Source of the DNA: an uncultured Clostridia bacterium
Lineage (GTDB): Bacteria > Bacillota > Clostridia > UBA1381 > UMGS1253
Direction: 5' to 3'
DNA: 64,000 nt
Assembly: GCA_934457145.1 (NCBI GenBank)
Contig: CAKSHP010000009.1
Coordinates: 1-64,000 of the forward strand
The notes under the pieces were generated by a model, which saw nothing but the letters and a program-made list of their open reading frames with translations, was not told the DNA's origin and did no database searches. Both the position numbers and the translations under genes were made by a program. Numbering within the stretch: position 1 is the stretch's first letter; each line of letters starts with the position of its first letter. Below are positions 1 to 8,862 of this stretch, piece by piece.

Positions 1-87
1 TTTTGTGTTTCATTCATATACTGTTTAATTTTCAATGTCCAACCAAAGCTTTCCGCTTTATCTTTTCTTCGCCGCTTCTCACGGTGC
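1..87 (-). other. probable rRNA-operon leader (partial, runs off left edge)
   Basis: Read on the minus strand, the transcript from the promoter at 94-122 contains a segment at about 21-40 (GGACATTGAAAATTAAACAG) that resembles the box found in Firmicute rRNA leaders and spacers, where versions of TTTGAAAACTAAACA occur just before 16S or 23S. No rRNA sequence lies inside the window, so the assignment rests on this motif and on the strength of the promoter. Confidence 0.45.
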
Positions 88-93
88 TTGAAT

Positions 94-122
94 AGTATAT
101 CACTTTAATTAACCTTTGTCAA
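94..122 (-). promoter_or_regulatory. consensus sigma-A promoter firing leftwards
   Basis: On the minus strand the -35 TTGACA (117-122) and -10 TATACT (94-99) are separated by exactly 17 bp. This is about the strongest promoter in the window and suits an rRNA or tRNA operon to the left. Confidence 0.8.
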
Positions 123-213
123 GCTTTTTTTTCATTTTTTTTAAAAAATTTTGTAGTTATGCTGTTTCTTCTTATTATATAATGTAATTTTATATATTTA
201 AGCCTATATTTAA

Positions 214-242
214 TTGACTTTACTGTTTTATTATAGTACAAT
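214..242 (+). promoter_or_regulatory. promoter of rsmA
   Basis: -35 TTGACT (214-219), 17-bp spacer, -10 TACAAT (237-242), about 30 bp upstream of the rsmA start codon. Confidence 0.7.
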
Positions 243-272
243 ATACTTAATTTATACACAAGGAGCATACAA

Positions 273-1139
273 ATGGATTTAACATCTTTAGACACCATCA
301 GATATATAAAAAGCAAATACGGCTTTCACACAAGCAAGGCTCTCGGTCAAAATTTTCTGCTTGACAGCGACGTTTTGGTTAAAATAGCCATATCAGCCGA
401 GCTTACAGACACTTCCGGCGCTCTTGAAATAGGCCCCGGGATAGGAGTTTTGACAAACGAGCTTGCAAAACATGCAAAAAAAGTGGTTGCAATTGAGCTT
501 GATAAAAGGTTAAAAGAAATTTTAGACGAAACCCTTTGCGAACATTCGAATATTGAGATAGTTTTTTCGGATATTTTGAAAACAAATTTAAAGGAACTCA
601 TCAAAATCCGTTTTTCAGAATGTGACAAAGTAAGCATTGCAGCAAACCTGCCTTACTATATAACAACGCCGATACTCACCGGGCTGCTTGAAGACGATCT
701 TATTGAGATAGAAAATATTGTTGTTATGGTTCAAAAGGAAGTTGCACAGCGCATCTGTGCCGCTCCGGGAAGCAAAAATTGTTCCGCACTTTCGGCTTTG
801 GTACACTATCACAGTATCCCGGAAATGATTTGCACAGTCGGGGCAAATTCATTTTCGCCGCCGCCAAAAGTTGACTCCGCAGTAGTAAAGCTTAAGATAT
901 TAAAAACTCCGCCCGTACAGCCCATAAGCCGGGAAATGTTTTTTAAAACCATAAAGGCAGCTTTCGGTCAGAGACGAAAAACACTTCTCAATGCACTTCA
1001 GGGTTTTGGCGGATTTTCAATTTCAAAAGACGAATTTAAAATAATATTTCAAAAAATCGGACTCAGCGAAAACATTCGCGGCGAGCAGCTCACATTAGAG
1101 GATTTCTGCCGCCTTTCCGACAGTATAGTTTCATATTAA
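273..1139 (+). CDS. rsmA: 16S rRNA dimethyladenosine transferase RsmA (KsgA)
   Basis: This SAM-dependent methyltransferase makes the two adjacent N6-dimethyladenosines in helix 45 of 16S rRNA during 30S assembly in the cytoplasm. The 288-residue protein has the usual family length. It shows the N-terminal LGQNFL motif (about residues 24-29), the SAM-binding motif LEIGPGIG (51-58) and the catalytic NLPYY motif (125-129). The C-terminal part has the AFGQRRKTL stretch typical of KsgA. The ATG start follows AGGAG by a normal distance. It has its own consensus promoter and ends at a GC-rich hairpin shared with the convergent gene. In Bacillus ksgA lies close to a 3D-domain gene of the yabE type; here such a gene sits about 6.5 kb to the right. 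Identification is secure. Confidence 0.96.
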   Translation: MDLTSLDTIRYIKSKYGFHTSKALGQNFLLDSDVLVKIAISAELTDTSGALEIGPGIGVLTNELAKHAKKVVAIELDKRLKEILDETLCEHSNIEIVFSDILKTNLKELIKIRFSECDKVSIAANLPYYITTPILTGLLEDDLIEIENIVVMVQKEVAQRICAAPGSKNCSALSALVHYHSIPEMICTVGANSFSPPPKVDSAVVKLKILKTPPVQPISREMFFKTIKAAFGQRRKTLLNALQGFGGFSISKDEFKIIFQKIGLSENIRGEQLTLEDFCRLSDSIVSY

Positions 1140-1145
1140 AGAACG

Positions 1146-1173
1146 GCGCGCGGCATAAACTATTGCCGCGCGC
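1146..1173. terminator. GC-rich hairpin between convergent genes
   Basis: GCGCGCGGCA (1146-1155) pairs perfectly with TGCCGCGCGC (1164-1173) across an 8-nt loop. It lies between the ends of rsmA and the convergent secreted-protein gene. The flanking A/T runs are short, so it may serve both directions only moderately well. Confidence 0.7.
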
Positions 1174-1181
1174 AATTTTAA

Positions 1182-4100
1182 TTATTCGCCGCTGTATTTT
1201 AAGTTTTCTATCCAGTATCCGCCCGTTTTGCTTACCTGCACAGGCACGATTGTGCCGATATCGTTTATAGCGCCCGCACCTTCTCTGTATGCCATATCTT
1301 TAGCCACAAGCACTTCTTCTCTTACAGTCGGATAACTTTGCGAAATCCACACACTGTATTTTTTATTTGCAACATCAACACTTACTCTGAAATGATATTT
1401 ATAGTTTGCCGCAACAGGGAACTGACTTTGGAAATATTTATTTCCGTTTCTTATGTTTATTCTGCCGGAGTTAAACTGAATAAGAATGTTTGCCTTTTTA
1501 AAGCTTATCGGATTTTCTTTGGCACCGCTGCCGTCGAATATAACAACACCGTCAAACGTACTTGAAATCACGTCTTTGTCAAAAGTTAAATCAAATTCGC
1601 TTTCAAATGTTTTTTTGTATTCTCCGATGCTTACAGCCGAATCTTTTGAAAATTCGCCGCTGCTCGGCTGAATAGTCGGCAGTGTTGCGCCCGCGGGAGC
1701 TTTTGTTATTCCGTTTTCGGGTTCTGCCGCAGGAGCCGGCAAAAGCTCAATGGGAGCATCGGGATTAGCCGCTGTTGTAACTTCTTCATTTCCCATACAA
1801 TGGAAATTTCTCCATATATCTTTATCCATTTTATATCCCATTGATGTTTTTGAATACTCAAATTCATCGCTGTGACTTCCCGACGATGAAGAATATCCGT
1901 GATAACCCTCTGTAAGTTTAAAAATCAAATCCTCTGTTCCGATATAAATCAGCGAATCCAGCTTCTTTTGCCAGTCCTGAGTCGAATCCCATCCGTAGAG
2001 AAGCTTAAAATTAGCATACATAGGCATAACAATCATCATTGAGTCGTAACAATATCCCGCACTGCTTCGCTTTGATGCCGCAAACTCATACATCATGCCG
2101 TTGTAGCCGTTATACGGCGACTCCTTGCCGCTTATTATATAACAATAATACTCGCCGTCCGGTGAACCGTATTTATCCTGTCCAACGGCGCTGTAAGTAT
2201 AATTTTCAAGCATTGCAAAAATACCGTTTATGTTATCGAGTCCCATACCGTTATACTTAAACGGAATTTTTACGCCGGAGCCTGTTCCGCCGCTGTCGCC
2301 CTCTTTCATGTTGCTGAGTCCTATTCCGCCTTTAAGAATAACCGCGCCGCCTTTTTCCATAACATCTTTTCCGGCAACTGTCCATGTTGACAAAATATTT
2401 TTATATCCAAATTCTTCGAATTTCTTAATATACTCGTCATAGCTGAAGCTTGTAAAGATTTTGTCAAGCTCTTCTGCGCCGAAATACATTGCCCCGCTGA
2501 TTACCACGTTAAGATAAGTATTTCTGTAGTTAGGATTCCAGCCTTTGCCGAAGTTTCCCAAAAGGTCAAATCCCGTTGAATAATTATTCGCGTCGTTAAA
2601 TCCCCAGTTGCCGGCTATTGCAAGCGCACGCATAAGCCAGTCCATTCTTTGCTTTTCGCCTTCCGTAAGCTCATTATAAATTACGGGAGTATTTTTTATA
2701 AGCACCAGATCCGCCGCAACCACAGCATGGCTCCAATAAGCGCCTGTGCAGGCAAAGGGTTCTTTTCCTCCCGAGATTAAATCTTTTAATCTTCTTTTTG
2801 CTTCATCTTTTGCAAGCTTTCCGTCACTTGATGCAGCCGTTTCATCAAGGTGCGCCGCAAGAGTTAAATAATAAAGCGATTTTGCCGCAATTGCGCCGTT
2901 CGGCGTGTTTCCCTTTTCGCCGTTATAGTCAAAATCCGGAGCATTAAACGCTGCGTCTAAGATGTCTTTTGTAAACACCGGAGCCGCTGCATAATTAAGC
3001 GCGAGATTTCCTGTTTTTAAATATCCGTATATTGCGCTTATCAGTCTCTGATCTTTCGTTTCGTCAAGCGCGGCGGAAGAATTCGTTATTAAAATAAGGC
3101 CTCTCTGATCCCACAAAACATCTTTTCCGAGGCTTTCTGCCAAAGCTCTTAAGGGAAGCATTGTTCTGTTGTTTATAACCGTTGGCGCAACATCCGTCTG
3201 ACTTGCCGTACCGTCGATAATAATCTGCGGGCTGTCTATAATAAAATCTATGACCTTGCCGTCAAGCACAACGCTTGCTTTTTGTTCATCGCCGTTCCAG
3301 CTGACATCTGCGCCGAAGTTTTCTGCAACAAATCTTACCGGCACAAGCGTGCGGTTATTTACAACAACAGGCATAACCTCTTTGTTCTGCTCGTCCACAA
3401 CCGTAAGGCTGCCTTTTGCATATGCGTTTGAGCTGCCCAGCAAAAGCGCAACGGCGCCGTCAAGTTTTGACATATCCGCATAATTTATTTCATAGTTTTT
3501 GCCCGTGCCGGACTCAATTGCGCCGATTGTCGGTTGAACGCTCGGCATTGCGGCAACTTCTTCATCGATATTTCTGGGCTTATCTCCTTCATAAATCGCA
3601 AGATTGTCCACCAAAAGGTCGCCCGTGCAGTTTTTTTCCATATACAGTCTGAACCAGCTGATGGTTTTTCCCGTTTTAACTGCAAGTTCTTTATCTTTTT
3701 CAACTATTTTTCCGTTTATATACGCACTGTATGTGTTTTTTGAAAAGTCAACGGCATATGCCACGTTTGTCCACTTTCCGCTTTCCAAAGAAGTTAACGT
3801 TTCATTTGTTGCCGACGACATAACACTGCTGTCTTTTTTCGTTTTGAAAAGCTTTCCTCTGTTATTTTCCGAGTCGCAATACTGGAAAGTAACCATTGCG
3901 CCGCCTACTTCAACAGACAAATCCATTGAAACAACAATTTTTTCAAAATCCGACTTTGCATTAAGAGATACAAGCGCATCTTCAACAGCTTTTCCGTCCG
4001 CTGCGGCAATTTTCAGTGCCTTCACATTCTTTTTTCCCTCATACAAAGAAATCGAATTGGATTTCGGTGTGATGGTTGTTTTTCTGTAAATATCCTCGTT

Positions 4101-4220
4101 GAAATCATTAAAATAAACGATTCTGCTGCTGTCGGCGCTGTCGGCGGCAATTACCGCTCCGCTAAACGCGCCCGTCAAAATCATGCAGCACGATAAAACA
4201 AAACAAATAATTTTCTTCAA
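1182..4220 (-). CDS. large secreted protein with copper-amine-oxidase stalk domains, possible polysaccharide-active enzyme
   Basis: The product is exported: it starts with a signal peptide (KK, then a hydrophobic run ending near AVIAA). I place the start at the TTG at 4218-4220, because GGAGGA sits 7-8 nt upstream; a further in-frame TTG at 4235 overlaps that ribosome-binding site. About 1012 residues. Visible parts: an N-terminal concanavalin/LamG-like region (about 35-210), two copies of the copper-amine-oxidase N-terminal stalk motif (about 280-385, each with NNRT, VP or LP, then VRF/RAL), a central helix- and aromatic-rich region (about 395-800) resembling an alpha/alpha-toroid glycan enzyme such as a polysaccharide lyase, and a second LamG-like C-terminal segment. 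I recognise no catalytic signature, so the enzymatic role is inference. It is divergent from an AraC-type regulator, which may control it. Confidence 0.75.
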   Translation of the reverse strand: MKKIICFVLSCCMILTGAFSGAVIAADSADSSRIVYFNDFNEDIYRKTTITPKSNSISLYEGKKNVKALKIAAADGKAVEDALVSLNAKSDFEKIVVSMDLSVEVGGAMVTFQYCDSENNRGKLFKTKKDSSVMSSATNETLTSLESGKWTNVAYAVDFSKNTYSAYINGKIVEKDKELAVKTGKTISWFRLYMEKNCTGDLLVDNLAIYEGDKPRNIDEEVAAMPSVQPTIGAIESGTGKNYEINYADMSKLDGAVALLLGSSNAYAKGSLTVVDEQNKEVMPVVVNNRTLVPVRFVAENFGADVSWNGDEQKASVVLDGKVIDFIIDSPQIIIDGTASQTDVAPTVINNRTMLPLRALAESLGKDVLWDQRGLILITNSSAALDETKDQRLISAIYGYLKTGNLALNYAAAPVFTKDILDAAFNAPDFDYNGEKGNTPNGAIAAKSLYYLTLAAHLDETAASSDGKLAKDEAKRRLKDLISGGKEPFACTGAYWSHAVVAADLVLIKNTPVIYNELTEGEKQRMDWLMRALAIAGNWGFNDANNYSTGFDLLGNFGKGWNPNYRNTYLNVVISGAMYFGAEELDKIFTSFSYDEYIKKFEEFGYKNILSTWTVAGKDVMEKGGAVILKGGIGLSNMKEGDSGGTGSGVKIPFKYNGMGLDNINGIFAMLENYTYSAVGQDKYGSPDGEYYCYIISGKESPYNGYNGMMYEFAASKRSSAGYCYDSMMIVMPMYANFKLLYGWDSTQDWQKKLDSLIYIGTEDLIFKLTEGYHGYSSSSGSHSDEFEYSKTSMGYKMDKDIWRNFHCMGNEEVTTAANPDAPIELLPAPAAEPENGITKAPAGATLPTIQPSSGEFSKDSAVSIGEYKKTFESEFDLTFDKDVISSTFDGVVIFDGSGAKENPISFKKANILIQFNSGRINIRNGNKYFQSQFPVAANYKYHFRVSVDVANKKYSVWISQSYPTVREEVLVAKDMAYREGAGAINDIGTIVPVQVSKTGGYWIENLKYSGE

Positions 4221-4321
4221 ATCAAATTCCTCCAATACTTTATATTTTATAATTTTATTGTATCATATTAAAAAATTTTTTCTATACCTTTTTAGGTCAT
4301 ATAATAGCACAAAACAGTCGC

Positions 4322-4350
4322 TTGACTTTTTTGATTTTATGTAGTAATAT
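4322..4350 (+). promoter_or_regulatory. promoter of the AraC regulator
   Basis: -35 TTGACT (4322-4327), 17-bp spacer, -10 TAATAT (4345-4350), about 40 bp before the start codon at 4393. Confidence 0.65.
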
Positions 4351-4392
4351 TAATTTATAAAACAAAAACAATTCGTTTTGCGAGGTGAAAAA

Positions 4393-5271
4393 ATGGAATC
4401 CTTTAACCGCTCATACGGCGCCTATTTTGACACTATGTATCAAAAAAATATATATCCCGATCCCGCTATACATATGGATGTTTTTACATCTTCTTTTTCG
4501 CCGGAACAAAAAACCACAATTTTCCCCAGACACTTTCACGACGATATAGAACTTTGGTATCTTGTTTGCGGAACAGCTGAATTTGAAACAAACTTTAAAA
4601 AATATACTATCACTTCGGGAGATCTTGCAATTGTAAACAGCTTATACTGTCACAGTGCAAAAAATGTAAGCGCACAGGATATCAAGTATATCTGTATCCG
4701 TTTTGCATTTGATTATTTTGAAAACCAAAACTTAAGCGAAATAAAAAATGTTATTTTTAATGATGTTGTATTAAACAATTCCGAGCTTAAATCAATTTTT
4801 GAAAAATTATACAGTGATCTGACATATGCCTTTGATTACAGCGGATTTGCAATAACAACTTATGTAAACGAAATTGTTCTTTTTTTAATGAGAAATTATT
4901 CAAAAAAACAAAATTTTTTCCCGTCCTCCGCTGTTTTGGAAAAGCGAACCGGAAAATACATACGTTTAAAGGACGCTTTGGAATACATCGACAAAAACTG
5001 CGAAAATATATACACCATTTCCGATATTGCAAATAAAATGCACATAAGTCCGACTCGTCTTACACATATTTTTAAAGAAACAACAGGTTTTTCCGTTATG
5101 CAGTTTGTAAACAGCCGAAAAATATTTAAAGGTTATCAGCTTATTCAAAACACAGATTTATCAATATCGCAGATTGCCGAAAAAGTCGGAATAAAAAATG
5201 CCAACTATTTTTCAAGGCTTTTTAAAAAAGCATACACTTTTTCTCCCTCCGACGTACGGCGAAAAAAATAA
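4393..5271 (+). CDS. AraC-family transcriptional regulator (cupin type)
   Basis: A cytoplasmic sugar-responsive type of regulator, about 292 residues. The N-terminal half contains a cupin-like HFHDDIELWYL segment and a second strand motif around a GDLAIVN turn. The C-terminal 100 residues carry the double helix-turn-helix of the AraC family, including ISDIANKMHISPTRLTHIFK and the SISQIAEKVGIKNANYFSRLFKK signature. The start is set at the ATG at 4393 because GAGGTG lies 5 nt upstream; the in-frame TTG at 4378 is upstream of that ribosome-binding site. It is divergent from the secreted stalk-domain protein, which is therefore its likeliest target. The inducer is unknown. Confidence 0.88.
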   Translation: MESFNRSYGAYFDTMYQKNIYPDPAIHMDVFTSSFSPEQKTTIFPRHFHDDIELWYLVCGTAEFETNFKKYTITSGDLAIVNSLYCHSAKNVSAQDIKYICIRFAFDYFENQNLSEIKNVIFNDVVLNNSELKSIFEKLYSDLTYAFDYSGFAITTYVNEIVLFLMRNYSKKQNFFPSSAVLEKRTGKYIRLKDALEYIDKNCENIYTISDIANKMHISPTRLTHIFKETTGFSVMQFVNSRKIFKGYQLIQNTDLSISQIAEKVGIKNANYFSRLFKKAYTFSPSDVRRKK

Positions 5272-5301
5272 TGACTGCAAAAACACAGTCATTATTTTTT
5301 T
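5270..5301 (+). terminator. rho-independent terminator
   Basis: AATGACTG (5270-5277) pairs with CAGTCATT (5286-5293) and is followed by a T tract. The first arm overlaps the stop codon of the AraC gene. Confidence 0.8.
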
Positions 5302-5316
5302 ATCTATATTAAATTT

Positions 5317-7056
5317 TTATATTCCCTCGGGATACTCTTGCTGAATTTCCTGAGGCGTTATAACCTCGGAATCCGGTTTTTGTTCGGTTTCGCCTCCGGC
5401 CGGCGCCGAAGGAGCAGGAGTTTGTTCGGGAGCTGCGGTCGGCTGCGGAGTCTGCGTTGCGGCAGGCGTTGTGCTTGCCGGCGCCGGCCCTACGCGCACA
5501 ACTTTTTCTGCCATTCTGTACACGCTTGTTCCGAGTTTTTCTCTTTTTACTTCCGTACCGTTTTTATAGTAAACCTTATAAGTATTAACGCTGCTTCCGT
5601 TAAATCCGTTGCTTTCCGACACTCTCTTTCCCGGAGCCAGCGATGCGTCCGGAATTTCCTTTGTTGTGTAGGGAGTGTAGCTTGTTCTTTCGGTTATAAT
5701 TTTAACTGTTTTGCTTTTATCTTCATTTGTTCCGACAATTTTAACGTTTACAGTTCCGCCGCCTGCCGAGCAAACAACCTTAACAGGATAATTTGTTGTG
5801 TTTTTAAATTTGAAATCAAGGCTGTTCCATGCAACCGTTGCGTCCATCCCCAAAGGCACATAGCTTACCTCCAAAGAGTGGTTATGTCTTTCGACTATTC
5901 CCAAATCCGCATACAGCACAGCCGGATAAAGAGTTGAGCAGGTTTGGCATATTCCTCCGCCCATGCCGTCTGCAACGCGGTTTGCCTCATACACAGATGC
6001 CACCTTAAAACCGCGCCCCGCAGTTCGCGGGCCGACAGATTCATTATATGAAAATACCTCGCCGGGCAAAAGCGTCTGTCCGTTGATATTTCTTCCCGCC
6101 TGTTCAACATTTGCCGAACGGTTTTTATTTGATGCCGCGTATTTTGAAGAATACTGTCCAAGCACATCAACAAAAAGCTTTGACGAAAGCGCCTGTTTTT
6201 TTATTTCTGCCGGAGTCACAATAATTTTTATCTTAACATCGGGCGAACCAGGACCAAAACCCTTTAATTTTTCTTCGGCGTCTTTTCTGTCAAGCTCGCG
6301 TCCGTCAACTTCGTCTTTAACAACGATAGTTCCGTTCTCACGGGCAAACTGAGCATTCTGAACATCCCGTTTAACGGTGTCATACAAAATATCTAAATCT
6401 ATAGGCTCGGGATCGGTTTCTTTCATGGTAACCTTTGCTTCCGTGCTCGAATTGGGCTTAAAGCTTTTTATAACAATCTCTGCCGCTTCATCGGCATGAA
6501 CGCCGTTTCCTCTTTTGCCGGCTTTTATTAAAACATAGTCGCTTTCAATTGTAACCTCGTGTTCTTTTAAATCTCCTCCGACAATCACGCCAAACGATTC
6601 GATTATGCTTTTTAAAGCCTCTTTATCATAATCAAATTCATATCCAACGTCAACTTTTTGCTTGCTTTTAAAAAACCCTGAGGAGTCTTTGCCGTATTTA
6701 AATGCTTTTTCGGCAGTTTTATCAACATTAAACTTCAGCGATATGTCTTTTGCGTTAATCTTTTCCGTTTCGCTTCTTCCTTCAACTTCGAGCACAACGG
6801 AAGATTCGTCAAACGCATCGCTAAGACCGCTTAATGCTTCCTTTATCTGATCCAGATTTTTTCCGCCTACATTTATATCTCCTACCATCACGCCGTCCGC
6901 CGCTTGTGCCGAATTGCCCCTGTTGCATGCCGACACCGTGAAAAACACGGCGGCAACAATCACTATAACCGCTGCGGCAACAATAATTCCGACATGGCTT
7001 TTTTTCGCCGCTCCCCTTCTGCGTCTGTTTGTTTTATTCTTTTCAATTTCTGCCAC
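5317..7056 (-). CDS. membrane-anchored VanW-family protein with G5 domain
   Basis: A cell-envelope protein of 579 residues. It has a basic N-terminus (RRRRGAAKK), one transmembrane helix (about 23-44), then a peptidoglycan-binding-4-like region (about 55-290) with repeated GxNV/GDINVGG-type strands. A VanW domain follows (about 310-440), with the characteristic NGQTLLPGEVFSYNESVGPRT and GGGICQ-CSTL segments. Next comes a G5-like domain (about 445-530) and a Pro/Ala/Thr-rich tail. VanW proteins are widespread in Firmicutes and are thought to act in peptidoglycan biology, but their reaction is not established. The start is GTG with AAAGGAG 9 nt upstream. The gene is a single unit, divergent from the 3D-domain wall protein across a 621-bp gap. 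Confidence 0.9.
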   Translation of the reverse strand: MAEIEKNKTNRRRRGAAKKSHVGIIVAAAVIVIVAAVFFTVSACNRGNSAQAADGVMVGDINVGGKNLDQIKEALSGLSDAFDESSVVLEVEGRSETEKINAKDISLKFNVDKTAEKAFKYGKDSSGFFKSKQKVDVGYEFDYDKEALKSIIESFGVIVGGDLKEHEVTIESDYVLIKAGKRGNGVHADEAAEIVIKSFKPNSSTEAKVTMKETDPEPIDLDILYDTVKRDVQNAQFARENGTIVVKDEVDGRELDRKDAEEKLKGFGPGSPDVKIKIIVTPAEIKKQALSSKLFVDVLGQYSSKYAASNKNRSANVEQAGRNINGQTLLPGEVFSYNESVGPRTAGRGFKVASVYEANRVADGMGGGICQTCSTLYPAVLYADLGIVERHNHSLEVSYVPLGMDATVAWNSLDFKFKNTTNYPVKVVCSAGGGTVNVKIVGTNEDKSKTVKIITERTSYTPYTTKEIPDASLAPGKRVSESNGFNGSSVNTYKVYYKNGTEVKREKLGTSVYRMAEKVVRVGPAPASTTPAATQTPQPTAAPEQTPAPSAPAGGETEQKPDSEVITPQEIQQEYPEGI

Positions 7057-7677
7057 TTTGATATTCTCCTTTTACCCGCATTTTAATACGCTTTAAAACC
7101 TGAGCCTGCAGCATAATAAAATGCATTTTTATTTTGAAACTCAAATCAAAATATTGTGTGTATTTTTAAATTTACAATCATTTAAATCTATATACGGTAT
7201 CATTCTACTACATTTTATTTTTAATGTAAAGTCTTTTTATGTTACATTTATCAGCCTCTTTTTCATAAAAATATTACATTTGTTTTAATACTTTTTTTAC
7301 CCTTTTGACGTCTTGATTTTTTAACTTTTCTCAAATTTCATTAATATATTACAAATAAACTGCGTATATTTTTCTATATTTTGTAGATATTATATATAAA
7401 AAGCATGAAAAGTATGTCGTTTATTTTCCTTTTTATTCCTTTTAACTCCTCGAATTTGTTACAAAGTTATTAAAAAAACTTGACAAATCTCAAAAAATGT
7501 TTTAAAATAAAGAAGCCCTAAATCAAAAAATAAAAATACGCTTGTTTTTTTACCGGCTTTGTATTCTTTTTATATGGTGCAAATATATTTTGTCTTAATG
7601 CCCGGTAAAAATACGCTGCAAATATTTTACGGCAGCTTTTATGTTATTATTGTCAAAGCGTAGAACGGAGGTAAATT
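7057..7677. other. long divergent intergenic region
   Basis: This 621-bp AT-rich gap separates the VanW gene from the 3D-domain gene. I see a promoter at 7480-7508, a roughly 170-nt transcribed leader, a 12-bp direct repeat TAAAAATACGCT (7531-7542 and 7606-7617), and two arms TACCGG (7551-7556) and CCGGTA (7602-7607) that can pair across a 45-nt loop. I do not recognise a known riboswitch and see no ORF. Confidence 0.5.
7480..7508 (+). promoter_or_regulatory. promoter of the 3D-domain gene
   Basis: -35 TTGACA (7480-7485), 17-bp spacer, -10 TAAAAT (7503-7508). It implies a 5' untranslated leader of about 165 nt. Confidence 0.65.
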
Positions 7678-8685
7678 ATGATATTTCGATTTTTAAAAAA
7701 CCGTATATCCCAAAGAAAATTTTTGATGACCGGTATACTCACTGCTATGGTTGTTGCAACATGTTTAACATTGATTGCCGCAACACAAAAGGAAATCAAA
7801 ATTTCCGACAACGGAAATGTATTTGTTGTTAAAACAGCAAAAAACACTGTATCCGAAGTTTTTGAAGATGAAAACATAACGCTTGAGCCAAACGATATTT
7901 TAAATGTGGACCTTTCTTCAAAACCGGACAAAGACGTTTGCGTTGACATAACACGCGCCAAAGCATACACTTTAAAAAACGGCAGCTGCGCACCTTATGA
8001 AATAAAAAGCGCTTATGATAATGTATATGATATTTTAAATCAGAATAATATCATATATGATGACGACGACAAAATCACAATGGATAACGGCTTTATCACT
8101 CTTACTCACGTAGACACAATTCAAAAAGCTCAAAACGAGGTTATCGGATTTGAAACGGTTTACGAAAACGACGACACCATGTATGAAGGAACTTCAAAAA
8201 CCGTAACCGAAGGAAGCAACGGAATCTGTTCCGTTTTGTACAACGAGCTTTATGAAAACGGCGCTTTCGTATCAAAAAGCGAGGTTTCAAGGGAAGTTGT
8301 GAAAGCTTCTGTAAACAAAGTTATAAAAAAGGGCACTAAAAAGAAGGTTTACAAAGCATCCCCGCTCACATCTTCTTATTCAAACGTTATAACATGCCGT
8401 GCAACGGCATATGACGGCTCATATGCAACACTAAAAAAATCAACTCCCAAAACCGCTATAGGAACCGTTCCGTCTTACGGAACAGTTGCTGTTGATCCGA
8501 AGGTTATTCCTTTGGGAACAAAGCTTTATATCGCATCGGTTGACGGTTCTTATATATACGGCTACTGCACAGCATCAGACACAGGCGGAGCAATAAAGGG
8601 CAACAGAGTTGACTTATTTATGAATTCAAGATCAGATGCATTAAACTTCGGTTCAAGACAGGTTAATGTATTTATATTGGGATAA
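7678..8685 (+). CDS. G5 and 3D-domain cell-wall protein (YabE/RpfB-like)
   Basis: A 335-residue exported or membrane-anchored protein, probably a peptidoglycan-cleaving enzyme. Residues about 15-36 form a transmembrane or uncleaved signal segment. Two DUF348-like ubiquitin-fold repeats follow (about 40-150), then a G5 domain (about 150-220). The C-terminal 3D domain (about 235-335) has the RATAYDGS, GTVAVDPKVIPLGTKLYI and ASDTGGAIKGNRVDLF signatures, where the three conserved Asp residues that name the fold are visible. In the family this fold resembles MltA lytic transglycosylases. The ATG follows GGAGG closely. YabE-type genes are commonly found near rsmA, as here. Confidence 0.9.
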   Translation: MIFRFLKNRISQRKFLMTGILTAMVVATCLTLIAATQKEIKISDNGNVFVVKTAKNTVSEVFEDENITLEPNDILNVDLSSKPDKDVCVDITRAKAYTLKNGSCAPYEIKSAYDNVYDILNQNNIIYDDDDKITMDNGFITLTHVDTIQKAQNEVIGFETVYENDDTMYEGTSKTVTEGSNGICSVLYNELYENGAFVSKSEVSREVVKASVNKVIKKGTKKKVYKASPLTSSYSNVITCRATAYDGSYATLKKSTPKTAIGTVPSYGTVAVDPKVIPLGTKLYIASVDGSYIYGYCTASDTGGAIKGNRVDLFMNSRSDALNFGSRQVNVFILG

Positions 8686-8708
8686 AAAATACTTTCTAAA
8701 TTCACTAC

Positions 8709-8748
8709 AGGAGTTGTATTAAATTAAATACAGCTCCTTATTTTTTTT
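8709..8748 (+). terminator. rho-independent terminator
   Basis: AGGAGTTGTATT (8709-8720) pairs with AATACAGCTCCT (8727-8738), with one G-U/G-T position, and is followed by a run of eight T residues. Confidence 0.85.
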
Positions 8749-8757
8749 GCAAAACAC

Positions 8758-8785
8758 TTGAAAATATTAAATCTTATGATATAAT
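8758..8785 (+). promoter_or_regulatory. promoter of the ACT-domain/UPF0210 operon
   Basis: -35 TTGAAA (8758-8763), 16-bp spacer, -10 TATAAT (8780-8785). Confidence 0.7.
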
Positions 8786-8862
8786 ATATTCGTATATCTT
8801 TTGCAGGCAATAAATTTTTATGTCTGCAAAAATTTTTATCAACTAAAGAAAGGTGTAAAATT

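Noticed and set aside
3604..4089. A 161-codon plus-strand frame opposite the secreted stalk-domain protein
   Set aside because: Antisense shadow of the minus-strand coding sequence; no start signals.
5338..5937. A 199-codon plus-strand frame opposite the VanW gene
   Set aside because: It lies wholly antisense to a well-supported gene, is Cys/Arg-rich, and has no ribosome-binding site.
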